Positions 48,165 through 60,000 of a stretch of 64,000 bases of DNA are shown here, piece after piece (within the stretch, counting starts at the first letter, position 1; every line of letters begins with the position of its first letter). The stretch lies in assembly GCA_030737835.1 (NCBI GenBank), contig CM060854.1, positions 6,892,860-6,956,859 of the forward strand, given 5' to 3'. Made by a program: the position numbers and the translations under genes. Source of the DNA: Acorus gramineus. Lineage: Eukaryota; Streptophyta; Magnoliopsida; Acorales; Acoraceae. The notes under the pieces were generated by a model, which had not been told where the DNA came from, made no database searches, and worked only from the letters and a program-made list of their open reading frames with translations.

Positions 48165-51100
48165 ATGGACACCAAAATCGGCGCCGTCGACGGCCCCGTC
48201 AAGCCTTCGACCGGCGACATCGGCTACTTACCCTCCAAGCCCGCCCACCCAATCGAACCCGCCGTCGCTTCCACCTGCGAAGCCACCCTCGGCCGCCACC
48301 TCGCTCGCCGCCTCGTCCAGATAGGAGTCTCCGACGTCTTCACCGTCCCCGGCGACTTCAACCTCACCCTCCTCGACCACCTCATCGCCGAGCCCGGGCT
48401 CACCAACGTCGGCTGCTGCAACGAACTCAACGCCGGCTACGCCGCCGACGGCTACGCAAGGTCCAGGGGCGTCGGCGCCTGCGTCGTGACGTTCACCGTC
48501 GGAGGGCTCAGCGTGTTGAACGCGGTGGCTGGGGCGTACAGCGAGAACCTTCCGGTGATATTCATCGTCGGAGGGCCCAACTCGAACGATTACGGGACGA
48601 ATCGGATTCTCCACCACACGATCGGGTTGCCGGACTTCTCGCAGGAGCTCCGGTGCTTTCAGACCGTCACTTGTTATCAGGTGAGTGGGTTTTGTTGGAA
48701 TTGCTTGGTTTTTTATTTCAATGTTTTTTTTTTTTTAATTTTATCAGGTGAAATTTTTTATGACCTATTTTGAAGATTAGTTGGGTTTTGATAAAATTTC
48801 TTAATTGGGGAATTGGTTTTTTATGGATTGTCTGGATTTTGATTTCAAGTTGTTTTTAATTTATTTATGAGAATGTAAGTTTTAGTTGTTTTTTTTTTAA
48901 TGTTTTGGGGGTTTTATGTGCATTGTGAATGTTTCATTGGCCCGTTTGGGGAATTGTGTAGGGAATTTGGTCTATTTTTATTGGGATTTATTTTTTGAAG
49001 ACAATTTTGGGTCTTGATTTCTGGGTTTTCTTTCTTTTATTAATTTATTATGTTCACAGGCATTGTATTTTTTATGGGAGAAATTAGACCTTGATCTCTG
49101 GATTTCTTTGTGTTGATTTCTCTAATTTTTTAGCTCTTTAATCCTTCAATGTATTTGTTGTTTGATTTGGCTGTTCTTGATGAATATAACTCAATAGTGT
49201 GAAAATGAAGAAGATTTTCTTTTTCATATCTGGAACTGAATGAGTGATTTTTGGTTCTTGTTTGCTATAAAGCCTTGATCTTGATGTTTGTGCTGTTGAT
49301 TTAGGCTGTGGTGAACAACTTGGAGGATGCGCACGAGCAGATCGACACGGCGATATCGACTTCTCTCAAAGAGAGCAAACCAGTCTACATCAGCATCAGC
49401 TGCAACCTCTCTGGGGTTCCCCACCCCACCTTCAGTCGCGAGCCTGTACCCTTCTTCCTCTCCCCTAGGTGAGTGAGCCCAAATCCCACTCATCTTTAAA
49501 TTGCATCCCAATTGTTTCTTCACAATGCATCCCATTGTTCATCATGCACATTGTAAAACTGCAATATCGTTGAATCTAAAAATGTATATTCTGTTAAGGT
49601 ATCATTCGGAAAACGTTTGAAAAAGCTGCTTTTGAAATTAGATTCCCATGAAGCATATTAGATTCTGGAAAAGGTGGTTGTTTTATCTATTTATTCATTC
49701 AACTAAAAGCTGTTTTCTGTATCTCAAAAAGTTGTAACCATTTGGGGGAATTTGGAAACAAATTTGGGTTAAAATAGATTTCTGCAAAAGCATAACTAAC
49801 CAAACTTTCAAACACTATCCAAAATGTATCTTCTCTACGTTTAAATGAAGTATATGAATGCTTTATCAAATCAATATCTTGGCTCACTGATCTCTTATAC
49901 TAGTTTACTTATGTTGATTGACAAGTCATTCACACATAACTTGGCAAGTCCTCTGTTTCTTATGGATTTCATTATATCAATCCGCAATTGTTTCACCTTT
50001 TAAGCTATGATTAGATTTCTACTAACATATGGTTCTTCTACCTCTAAATTAGCAATTAATGCTTGAATGTTGATGAAACCAAATGATGGTTTTTCAACTA
50101 CCAAAAAAAAACCCTTCATGTATGTGTTGATTTGCATTCAAGTCATCGAATTGATCGGGATACCCATTCCCCACTTAACCTACAGGCTGAGCAACAAAAT
50201 GGGCCTTGAAGCAGCAGTGGAGGCCACCGCAAACTTCCTTAACAAGGCGGTGAAGCCTGTGTTGGTGGGTGGCCCCAAGATCCGCGTGGCCAAGGCAGGC
50301 GAAGCATTCGTCGATCTGGCTGATGCATGTGGCTACCCTGTGGCAGTGATGCCCTCTGCCAAGGGCCTTGTCCCTGAAACCATCCCCCACTTCATTGGTA
50401 CCTATTGGGGTGCTGTCAGCACTGCATTCTGTGCGGAGATTGTCGAATCTGCAGATGCCTACCTGTTCGCCGGACCAATCTTCAATGACTACAGCTCCGT
50501 CGGCTACTCCCTCCTCCTGAAGAAGGAGAAGGCCATCATAGTCCAGCCCGATCGCGTGATAGTTGCGAATGGACCTACGTTTGGGTGCATCTTGATGAAG
50601 GACTTCCTCCGTGCCCTCACAAAGCGACTCAAGAAGAATACGATCGCATATGAGAATTATCACAGGATCTTTGTCCCCGATGGTCAGCCACTCGAGGCGC
50701 AGCCAAAGGAGCCTCTGAGGGTGAATGTTATGTTCAAGCACATCCAGAAAATGCTTTCAGGGAACACTGCGGTGATTGCAGAGACCGGCGATTCGTGGTT
50801 CAATTGTCAGAAGCTTAAACTCCCTGACGGTTGTGGGTGAGTTTCCCATATTTGATGATTGAATTACATTTTCTACATGCCTAAATGGATTATTGATGTG
50901 AATAATATATTTTTTTATTGCAGGTATGAATTCCAAATGCAGTATGGCTCGATTGGGTGGTCTGTTGGGGCGACTCTTGGGTATGCTCAGGCTGCGAAGA
51001 ACAAGCGTGTGATTGCTTTCATTGGTGATGGTAGTTTCCAGGTACGAATCGACTGGGCATTGATTCTTGTATGGTTCATCTTGTTATTGATGGTTGGGCT

Positions 51101-51854
51101 GATTGAAATTGTTCTGCTTCAGGTGACGGCGCAGGATGTCTCGACGATGATAAGGTGTGGGCAGAACACCATAATCTTCTTAATAAACAATGGCGGATAC
51201 ACCATAGAAGTGGAGATCCACGACGGTCCTTACAATGTCATCAAGAACTGGAACTATACAGGCCTCGTTGATGCCATCCACAATGGCGACGGCAAGTGCT
51301 GGACTTCCAAGGTGTGTTCATATTTGCTAATATAGCCCATTTAAATGTTATTTATAATGATCAGAAAACAAATATCAATATGCCAATCTCCCACTGAAAA
51401 ATGAATAGATTCAATTGGGCAGTGGGCATTGAGGCACTCACTCATTCCCGTAGTCCTGGCTCAGTGTGTAGAATCTCTAATAGAATGTATACTCTACTTC
51501 CCTTTTGTGATAGTATGTACTTCATCAGGCAGTACATGTTTCACAGGAATAATTTAGTGTTAACATTTTCTGGGTCAATGTGCATACCAAAGTTGTATCG
51601 GACTTATGTTGGATCCTATCATTCATGTTCATATTTATTGTTTTATCTTGATCTCCAATAGTGGGCTTTCGATTTTTGTGTAGGTGACATGCGAGGAGGA
51701 GCTGACAGAGGCGATCAAGACCGCGACGGGTCCAAAGAAGGACAGCCTCTGCTTCATTGAGGTGATTGCTCACAAGGACGACACGAGCAAAGAGTTGCTC
51801 GAGTGGGGGTCGAGGGTCTCTGCAGCCAATAGCAGGCCCCCGAATCCTCAGTAG
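48165..51854 (+). CDS. PDC: pyruvate decarboxylase (ethanolic fermentation)
   Basis: Cytosolic thiamine-diphosphate enzyme that converts pyruvate to acetaldehyde and CO2, upstream of alcohol dehydrogenase under low oxygen. Six exons join in frame: 48165-48680, 49305-49468, 50186-50836, 50924-51041, 51123-51311 and 51684-51854, giving 602 residues, normal for plants. The N-terminal domain has the cofactor-activating glutamate in [16 protein letters not shown] (Glu87) and the His pair in ILHHTIG (150-151). The middle domain follows with [19 protein letters not shown]. The cofactor- and Mg-binding signature begins GDGSFQ (to residue 483) and ends INNGGYTIE (Asn505-506); intron 4 splits it right after [26 protein letters not shown] is the usual C-terminus. 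Exon 1 is very GC-rich at third positions, unlike later exons and the flanks. Every catalytic feature expected appears intact. Confidence 0.97.
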
Positions 51855-53155
51855 AACATCCCTCCTGTTCCTATTTTTTTCCATGATAAATATGTCTGTT
51901 GTGCTGTTTGTTTTTGTATTTTCCCCATCTTTGTTGTGAGTTATGTTTGCTCCAGCTGAGTTTGTAGAGACTTTGGTCTCCAGTTTTCCTGTTCTCAACT
52001 ATTTTTTTTATATAAAGTTTTATAGCTTAGTATCATTTGAATTTGAGTAGAACATTACTGTGGTGGGGATGTGGAGGAACAGATGGTTAGATGTTCAGAA
52101 AATAAAAAATGACCCACTTTTTCACATCATGATTTTCCAATTATATGCAGTCTTTGCTCATAAATATATTCAGGTTTTTCTGTTTGTTATTTCATTGTTT
52201 AAGGCTTGACGTCTGCTTGAAAATTTTTATTCTGAGTTTGATCGCTTTCAAAGGCTGTCAAGGACTCATGGATGACAAATTGACAATGTATGGTTTTTGA
52301 ATCCTAAGCTGACCTGTGGACAAAGGAGGTCCTTTCACTGTTTTATTTTATGTTTTATTTTTTGCTGGCAAGTAGTTCCTTGCAATGTTGGGGACTAGAG
52401 TCTAGATGATTACATGAGATACGTAATATATATATATATGTAAAAGGTTTTTAGTGTAAGGTCCAAGGAATCTTCTTTATTGGGAGGCGAGTCCTCCAAA
52501 GTCACTACCAATTTTTAGATTTTTTTTGAAAAAAAAAATCCAGTCTCTATGCTGAATTCAATCTGGATTAAAATCATAATTGGATTCTCGTTGGGATTGC
52601 TCTCACCAAAAAAAATGGCTTCATAAAATCAAAATTTGGTTTAAGTGTTTAACATGTTATAAACTATAATATACGTTAATATGAGGGTTCAAAACACAGC
52701 CAATAAAATGAACAGATGTATCAATAAATTTTGAGGATCCAGAACTAAAAAACCCTATTCAATGTGTTCACAATGAATAGGGGTCTTATTCAACACTTCT
52801 GAGAATGAAAATGATTGCGGGGAATAGCTATTCTTATTTCAATTCAATGAAAGGTCATCCTCATGAGTCACGACCAAAGCAAAAGTTTGTTTGACTATGA
52901 CATGATTCAAATAAGTTGGACCTGATGGAAACACATTAAAAACAAAGGGCTGCTTGTGCAGTTATTTTTGCAATCTTAATCAAGTATATACCATATTAGT
53001 TGAACATTTACTTAATTAAAAATATAAAAAAATATAATTTTATTTGTTTACAAGCTATTTCATGGTCAATTACGTACTTAAAAAAAATCAATTAAAAGTA
53101 TTCAAACTATAAACAGTCAAATAACATTTGAGCATGTCTATCCCCACACACCTTT
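51855..53155. other. PDC 3' UTR and intergenic
   Basis: The first about 170 bases form the 3' UTR. No gene was seen after that. A short TA microsatellite is present at about 52428. AT-rich toward the end. Confidence 0.5.
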
Positions 53156-53220
53156 TTGGCTGACCCCCCCCCCCCAACCTACTTTAATCACCAACCATCA
53201 TTTATGTTCTTATTATATTC

Positions 53221-53696
53221 ACCATTCTATAAATACTTAAATATTGAATCACTAAACCCACACCCCATCATTTCCATTACACAAATTTCTCTCCTAGTAT
53301 CCCCTCTCTTCTTCTCCCGTCTCCAAAACCCAACACCCCCTCCCCCCAACCCCCACCGAGAAACCATGGAAACGCCAATGACGCCAACCTCGTATTGATC
53401 CTCGACTACGGCTTCTAGTACACCCATCTCATCATTCGCCGCATCTGGAAGCTCTCCGTCTTCTCCCTCTGCCTCTCCGACACCACCTCCCTTGATTCCA
53501 TCACCCGCTCGTGCCCTAGGGTCGTCATCCTCTCCGGCAGACACCACTCCATCCACACCCGGTGCACTGTGATTCCCCGATGAGTTCCTGGGCTAGGCCA
53601 AGGCGAACGATATGTATGTTCTCGGGGTCTGTTACGGGTTACAATTGCTCGTGCAGAGGCTCGGAGGGGAGGTGAGGGCATTGACTTATAGGTTTT
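53221..53696 (+). pseudogene. GMP synthase (glutamine-hydrolysing) N-terminal pseudogene fragment
   Basis: Conceptual frames give NLVLILDYG, a stop (53416-53418), then YTHLIIRRIWKLSVFSLCLS and PRVVILSG, the start of the class-I glutamine amidotransferase domain of GMP synthase. After a frameshift near 53570 it continues FPDEFLG, another stop (53594-53596), then AKANDMYVLGVCYGLQLLVQ and RLGGEVRAL, which includes the catalytic-cysteine motif GVCYG. The ATG at 53366 is out of frame with the body by one base. A TATA-like CTATAAATAC lies at about 53226, so promoter and leader may have been duplicated too. The rest of the enzyme (ATP pyrophosphatase and dimer domains) is absent. It is a broken fragment, not a functional gene. 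Confidence 0.88.
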
Positions 53697-54132
53697 GGGT
53701 TTACACCGACAAAAAGTCTGTCGATTGGGTTAATGTGTGGTCGAGTGGGTTTTAGTCAACCTGATTGAATTGGATAAAGTTAGAAAGAATGACATTGTGT
53801 GATTCAAAAAGAAAAGAAGAGTATTATGAATATGTTATGTATATATATATATCAATAGAAAAAGAGGAAGACAGATAAATAAGGCTATGGTTGGGGTGAT
53901 GAAATTTCATGTCATGCTCGCTCTTCTATATTTGGATTTGATTTGCATGTTAGGAAAAGAAGATTGAGAATTTACTATGTGAATGTGATTGTGGAAGTTT
54001 ACTGAGTTGGTGGTGGTGGTGAAATGATACTTAGTGTCTTTTAAAATTTGATTAAAACCATAGGTTATGGTGAGAGTGGTATCCATGTATTTTGAATATC
54101 CGGTTCTTCTACAATCGAACAAGCCCGCCAAG

Positions 54133-54342
54133 GTCGACAAACCAACTGTCGAATGTTGTAAAAGAGGGTTGACAGATACCCTGTCGAATATTGTAAACAG
54201 TGATTGACAGAACTACTGTCGAATGTTTTAAACATTGGTTGACAGGACAATTATCGAATGTATCAAATAAAGGTTGACAGAGTGACTGTCGATTGTTCTA
54301 AATGAAGATTGACAGGGTGACTGTCGAATGGTTGGTAGGATT
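54133..54342. repeat. 35-bp tandem array 2, six units with TTGACAG-N7-CTGTCGA arms
   Basis: Six units of exactly 35 bp start at 54133, 54168, 54203, 54238, 54273 and 54308. The consensus core is TTGACAG, about seven variable bases, then CTGTCGAATGTT and an A-rich tail. The two arms are nearly inverted repeats. One isolated related unit (CCGACAAAAAGTCTGTCGAT) lies at about 53706, just after the GMP synthase fragment. The array is related to array 1 at 44469-44669. Confidence 0.92.
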
Positions 54343-55290
54343 AACGAGGTTCAAATTAATTCTATAAATGGATTTTTTTTGTTTTTTAGGTTTGTGGGGA
54401 GAGTGAACTGGTTGGTGGGAGTAGATGTGCCCATAACATTTTCATTTACCAGACAAGGGAGCTGTCAGTAGTGTGGTGGCCACACTTTTTTAAGGGTTCC
54501 GTTCCAGAATCAACTTTTTTTTATTTTTATCTGTGCTGCCAAAAATGCTGCCCATTTAAACTTTGCTCCCCTAAGTATTAATTAAAATCAAAGTGGTCCA
54601 AACCAAGGGGACAATAAAGAAGGTGGTTAAAAACCTTAGGTCACCTGGTTTTCAATAGGCAGTTGCCAACTCAAGACAAAGGATGCTTTTGATTGTCTGA
54701 TCACAAAATTGATTTTCTGCGGAAGGTAAATTTTTTAAACTGATTTTACAAAAAAAGTTATCTCCAACTTTTACAAAACATAATATTCTACAAACGAAAA
54801 AACTGTTCAGTTGATAAAGAAAGAATATTGGGGGTGAGAAAATTGATATGTTCAGCTCTTCTCTGCGCATGTTGATTATTGTTTTTATAAAAATTATACT
54901 TTTGTCTATTAAAATATGTATTATTATAAAAAAATAAAAAAGTTTAAATATATATTTAAAATATATATATATATATATTTAAATGTCTAATAGTATACAA
55001 TGCATTGTCCCAATATACACAACAGTGGAGTGAATGTACGGCTCAAATAATAACCTCATGTAAACATGTGATTCACTCTTTTTTTTCTTTTGTCAGTAAT
55101 GATTACAGTTCAAGCGACACAATTTTTTATATATATAATTGAACGTACTGTATATTAATATTATTTTAAATAATGGTGTAATAAACAAAATTAAAATCAA
55201 TACTCTGACACCTCTGATTTCTTCCAAAATCCAAAGAGAGAATGCATTGTGATTAGTGGAGGAATCCACGGGCACACACGGTTTGGGCAG
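54343..55290. other. intergenic, no gene seen
   Basis: AT-rich, with a TA tract at about 54959-54980. A piece at about 54680-54790 (GATTGTCTGATCACAAAATTGATTTTCTG-like wording) resembles the Harbinger-type MITE at 33.4 kb and may be a decayed relative. Confidence 0.4.
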
Positions 55291-55297
55291 TGTAGAC

Positions 55298-55849
55298 TAG
55301 GGTCGGCAACGGGCCGGGCCGGCTAGAGCCAAAAAACAGGACCCAGGCCCTGCCCACGTGCCTGGGCCTGAACAGGCCTCACGGGCCGGGCCCGGGTTCA
55401 GACTGAAATTCTAAACATCTTATTTCTTTTTATTTTTTAATTTTAAGTTGTTCATTTATATATAATATTAAAATTTAAAGTATAATGTTAAAAAATATAT
55501 TTATATCTATTAAATTTTTAAAATAAAAATATTAAATGAATTAATTATTTAAAAAAATAAATAACTACATGTACCTAACTAGATTAGCATATACATAAAT
55601 GTCAATAATTTGTATAATTCAACCACAATTCAAATAAAAATTACATGTTACTCATTTATTGAATTACCCCCCATGGGCCTACTGGCCAGGCCCGCGGGCG
55701 GGCCTGTGGATCAGCCCCAACGGGCCCACTTCATGCGGGCCTGCGGGCCGGGGTGGGCCCCAAAAAGGTGGCCCAAGCCCCGCCCGCCCTGAAAACGGGC
55801 CGGGCCGGCCGTGCTTTCAGGCCGCGGGCTTTTTGATGACCCGTAATAC
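55298..55849. mobile_element. hAT-type MITE with GGGCCGGGCC-rich ends
   Basis: The sequence begins TAGGGTCGGCAACGGGCCGG. At the right end it reads GGCCGCGGGC and TTTTTGATGACCCGTAATA, whose complement gives GGGTCATCAAAAAGCC, comparable to the left end. TGTAGAC flanks both sides exactly (55291-55297 and 55850-55856); with one mismatch the repeat extends to 8 bp, the hAT size. Both ends are very GC-rich, with repeated GGGCCGGGC and CGGGCCTG, around an AT-rich centre. No transposase. Confidence 0.75.
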
Positions 55850-55879
55850 TGTAGACGCCTAGGCGCCCATAACACTTTT

Positions 55880-56035
55880 TCTTTGCAGAAAAAAAAAAGT
55901 CTTTAAATATATTTTTTTTATAAAAGAAAAGTAGATATTTACTACTCAATTTTGAATTCGAATTACAAACTCTGAAATGGGAAGAGTAGAATGCAAAAAT
56001 AAAAAAAAACACAAATTTGTAGTACAATTCTAAAA
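55880..56035 (-). mobile_element. possible LINE 3' end
   Basis: T-rich and A-rich sequence followed by GTAGATATTTACTACTC and GAATTACAAACTCTGAA parallels the stretch at about 14130-14210. It may be the tail of a minus-strand retroelement. There is no coding sequence, so the assignment is tentative. Confidence 0.3.
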
Positions 56036-56369
56036 CTAGGTAAGGATAAGATCACACAAATAAAAAAAAAATGCTTCCATTACTGGATGCATTGCATAAC
56101 CTTATGAAATGAATTATATAACAAATGCTTCCACTTTTAGGACCCTGAATCAGTTATTATTGATGAACCCATGAAGAATCAGATTGCACGATTAACATTG
56201 GATTTTCACTTGTGCGAATCACCAGTACAGTACATTATGAAAAATTTTGTATTTCCATTTTTTCTTTTCTCCCTGTTATTCTCATCTTTCATTCTCTGTG
56301 TATCTACTACCTGGCCATCTTATCATAGGATTTAAATTCCTAGACTTTTAGAAACCTGGATTTTTTAAA

Positions 56370-56791
56370 GGAAATTTGTATGTATACCCCTGTTAAATCA
56401 GTATTTTGGTGTTATACCCTTCTTAAAAAGGTAATTGCATCTATACCCCTGAAAATTTTGTTCTTATTGCAACTTAGGGGGATTTCAGGTGTTAATCTAG
56501 TTTTAGGGTTAAGAGTTTTTGTGGGGAAACTTTTCTTGGGGAAGAGAAGGTGTGAGAGGCATTTGTTTAGGGTTTTGGGGTTAGGTTTAGTCAGGGTAAG
56601 AGGGAGATTTCATGGGGTATGGTTAGGTGGGTAACCATGGTTAGGTCAGTCACGGTATCAGAGACACGAGACACAGATGGAATGACATAGTTGCAATACA
56701 AACAAATTTTTCAATACAGATGCAATTACCTTTTTAAGAGGGGTATAATACCAAAATATTGATTTAACATGGGTATACATGTAAATTTCCC
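56370..56791. mobile_element. MITE with about 105-bp inverted repeats and 8-bp target duplication
   Basis: The left arm GGAAATTTGTATGTATACCC continues with GTTAAATCAGTATTTTGGTG, CTTCTTAAAAAGGTAATTGC and ATTGCAACT. The right arm is its complement and closes with GTATACATGTAAATTTCCC. TTTTTAAA (56362-56369) and TTTTTAAT (56792-56799) flank it. The interior is T/G-rich and carries a short open frame without recognisable content. The long arms suggest a Mutator- or hAT-related origin. Confidence 0.8.
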
Positions 56792-57056
56792 TTTTTAATT
56801 TTTGTATGAACCAAAAAGACGAGATCAGATAAAAACATAAGAACTATGTTATTCCCACTAAAGCATCAAAAATATTGTCAATAAGTATCTTATTTCCTCT
56901 TACTTCCTCTATCCTCTAAGCACTGACCTATAGTGAAGCCAAAACTCTGCAGATTATAAACTATGATAATGCAAAATGTACAATATCTACTACGCACACA
57001 TTGACAAAACAGTTGCTAGCAAAGCAATACAACATGCACAATAATCCTGCACGTAC

Positions 57057-60000
57057 CTATGTTTCATTCAAGTGACCTGATACGAGACGACCATTTTGAA
57101 GTAGAGTATCAGAGAAGGGAACTTTGCAAACACCAATATGGAATTTGAGCTTGGGTATATTAGGATGCGCGCTTCTGCACCGATGGCATCGTAATTCTGT
57201 ACTCAGTAAGTTTTCATTGTCATTTACCATGGCCATCCCATGCTCATCAATTTCTTTGATCACGTCAACAGAATCACGGAAGAAGGCAGTGTTGAATGAA
57301 TTCCAATGCTTCTTGTTCTTCAAATGTATTGAGTCAAATTCCTGGCTAATAACATGAAGGTGTAATTGTCGCATCGATGGAACCTGCAACTTGGTAGTAT
57401 CAGTAATAACTAACATAATAAGATTAAAAACAAACAAATGAAGAAAAAATACTAAGATGATGATACATGCAACATACAGAGTGATATCCAAGGCGAAAGA
57501 CCATAGAATTATCATCGATTATGAACTTTTTAGCCCACTCCAGCCCTATTGAGTGCATTTTCCTCATCAAAGGAAGGTGCTCTTTTCTAACATCTCTGAG
57601 TTCATCAAGACCATTCAGCCTAGATAGTATTAGAATGTGTTTTTTTGCCTGCATATATGAGTAGTTTATGTTCATTCCTTTTTGACCAAAAAAAGTGCAT
57701 AACAGAAGTTTCAAGTGAAAATGATATGAACCTTAGGATAAAGATCGTTAAGCACAACAACATCATCCGAAATATGCAGGATATCATCCTTGTGTTTCTC
57801 AGGATTCATGGCAGTCTGATGAAGAGCTTGAGCCCATGAACTCCAATTCTTCTTTGAACTGTCACTAATCTTCTTATTTTTCTTCTGGATCATTCCCTGC
57901 GGCGCACTATTGGTGATATCAGAACAGCTAGTCATGTTCTCATTGTGTTCTAATATGACAGACTCGTCTCCATGATTTCCACATCCAGCGAAGTCATTAT
58001 GTCGCATATCACGTCCATCATTCAAACCACATTCAAGTGGAAGTGCTTTATATTTCTTATTTCTGACAGAATCAAGAGATTCAAGACAATCCTCTCTTTT
58101 ATTTTTTGGGTCAACTCGAAACAACTTGTCAAAATAATTCCTCTGTGTGTGATCTTTATGAGAATATGAAGATCCCGGCTCAGAACTGTTGCAGCTTTCC
58201 TTCTGAAACCTCTGGGCATGAACGACCGATGCAAAACTTTCAAAAAGCGAAGAGTAAGCTTCACAAAGAATCTTGCAGCCTTTCACGTAATCATTTTTTA
58301 GATAGTTTGGTCTTTCTGGGTTCATGTTTGGGCCAAGAACATGGATGACATGAGTTATACCTTCTCTCTTAAACAAAGGAGAAGTTGAAGGAAGAGAAAC
58401 AACCAAGGATTTCCCTGGTGAAATAGTCCCAGCCTGTTCCTTAGTTGCAAGTTTTAGTGCCTCTCCACCGGCATTGAATATGGCTGCATTAACCCCACCA
58501 CCTCCAGGTTTTAACCGCCTGCATAGATGCGTCATACTTGCCATGTTTAGGAAAATATATGGATTAGGGACATGGGTACATGCACATGAGATTAAACCCA
58601 AGCTGGGAATAAATTACTTGGACAGTGATTAAGATGTAGCTGATGCTCCTAAAGAATTTATCTGATCAGAAATGATACTCTTTTCAAATGAAATATCTTT
58701 TGAAGAATAAGATGGTACAGAATAGGTCGATTTAGTGATGCTTTCTGCCAATGATCATAATCAATATTAACTTCAAACAGAAAACAAAACAATCTGCACT
58801 CCATAAGATCACGAAAACTTACCAGTTTGTGGCGTTGGCAATTACAGTGCATCCTAAGTTGCCTTCAGTATTGATCAGTGTTATATTTCCAGCAAATGTG
58901 AAGAACCTTAAGGGGTCAAGTTTTTTCTTCACAGCTTTATCCTTCACCAAGGACAAAATGCGCGACCCAGAGCTCAGGTCTACCATAACAAGTCTGATAT
59001 TTTTGAACTTGTTTAAAGCTTCATCAATGCTTTCCACAATTATATCAGATGCTTTCTCATGGTTAAATTGAAAATCAGCAGTCGAGATGGATGGAAAAGC
59101 CAATGTATGTAGGGAATTTGAGGAAATACCACCACCAACAGAGTCCCCCCTCTTTCCACCTTCTGCAGCTTTCTTGTTATTGATTTGTATTGTTTCAGTT
59201 TCCATGCACTGGGTATCCTTCTCTTTACTACCTTCCTTGGAAGTGGAATTTTGACATTTAACCCCATCAGACGCACTTCCTTCAGGGGCCTCCACTTTCT
59301 TTAAGAACTTCATTATTCCAACTTGGACTTTTGTATCTGTACCTTTCTGACCAAAATAGCCAGATGGAAGGCTCTCTGATGGCCCGAGTGCACGGTATGT
59401 ATCAACAGCACTTTGAACATCGTTATCGTTCTGGCAGAATGTTATCCTAGAGAAGCCTTCATTCAGCTTAGGAAATTCTTTTTTCTGTAGCATGCGATTC
59501 ACAACAGCAGCAGCTTTTCCACCTTGCAGGTTCCCCTCATGGTCGGTACGTTTTACTGAGCGAGATATACAGACCCTGGCAGGAAGATCAAGAACCACGG
59601 CATGTACATCCACTTGAGGGCTACCAAGCTTCACAAACTCGACACGTTGTTCTCTGTCTAAATTGCACCTATCGATAAAAACACTTTTCCCATCCTTCAA
59701 TGCATCCAATGCGCTCCTCAAGCACTGCAATTTTGTTCCTGCTTTGCCATTTGCAATGCTGTCCTGTGATAATAGAAAGCATATTTACCCATATGTAAAC
59801 ATGCATGTATTGACATGGGCAATGTCATTTATGTGTGATATGAGAGTTGTCTCGGACAAATATAAATTAGATAGAAATAGGTTCGTCATGTAGAAAAGTT
59901 CAGGAAGTTAACAAAAATATATTTTAATAGAAAAACATTGGATATATCCATACCCATCTGATATAACATGCCAAGAAAATAATTGAAATTTTAATAATGT

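Noticed and set aside
50175..50741. 188-codon minus-strand frame over PDC exon 3
   Set aside because: It is the antisense shadow of a well-supported coding exon and resembles no protein.
24000..55000. CRISPR arrays, operons or a prokaryotic system
   Set aside because: All genes have spliceosomal introns and plant families. The tandem repeats have degenerate units without unique spacers.
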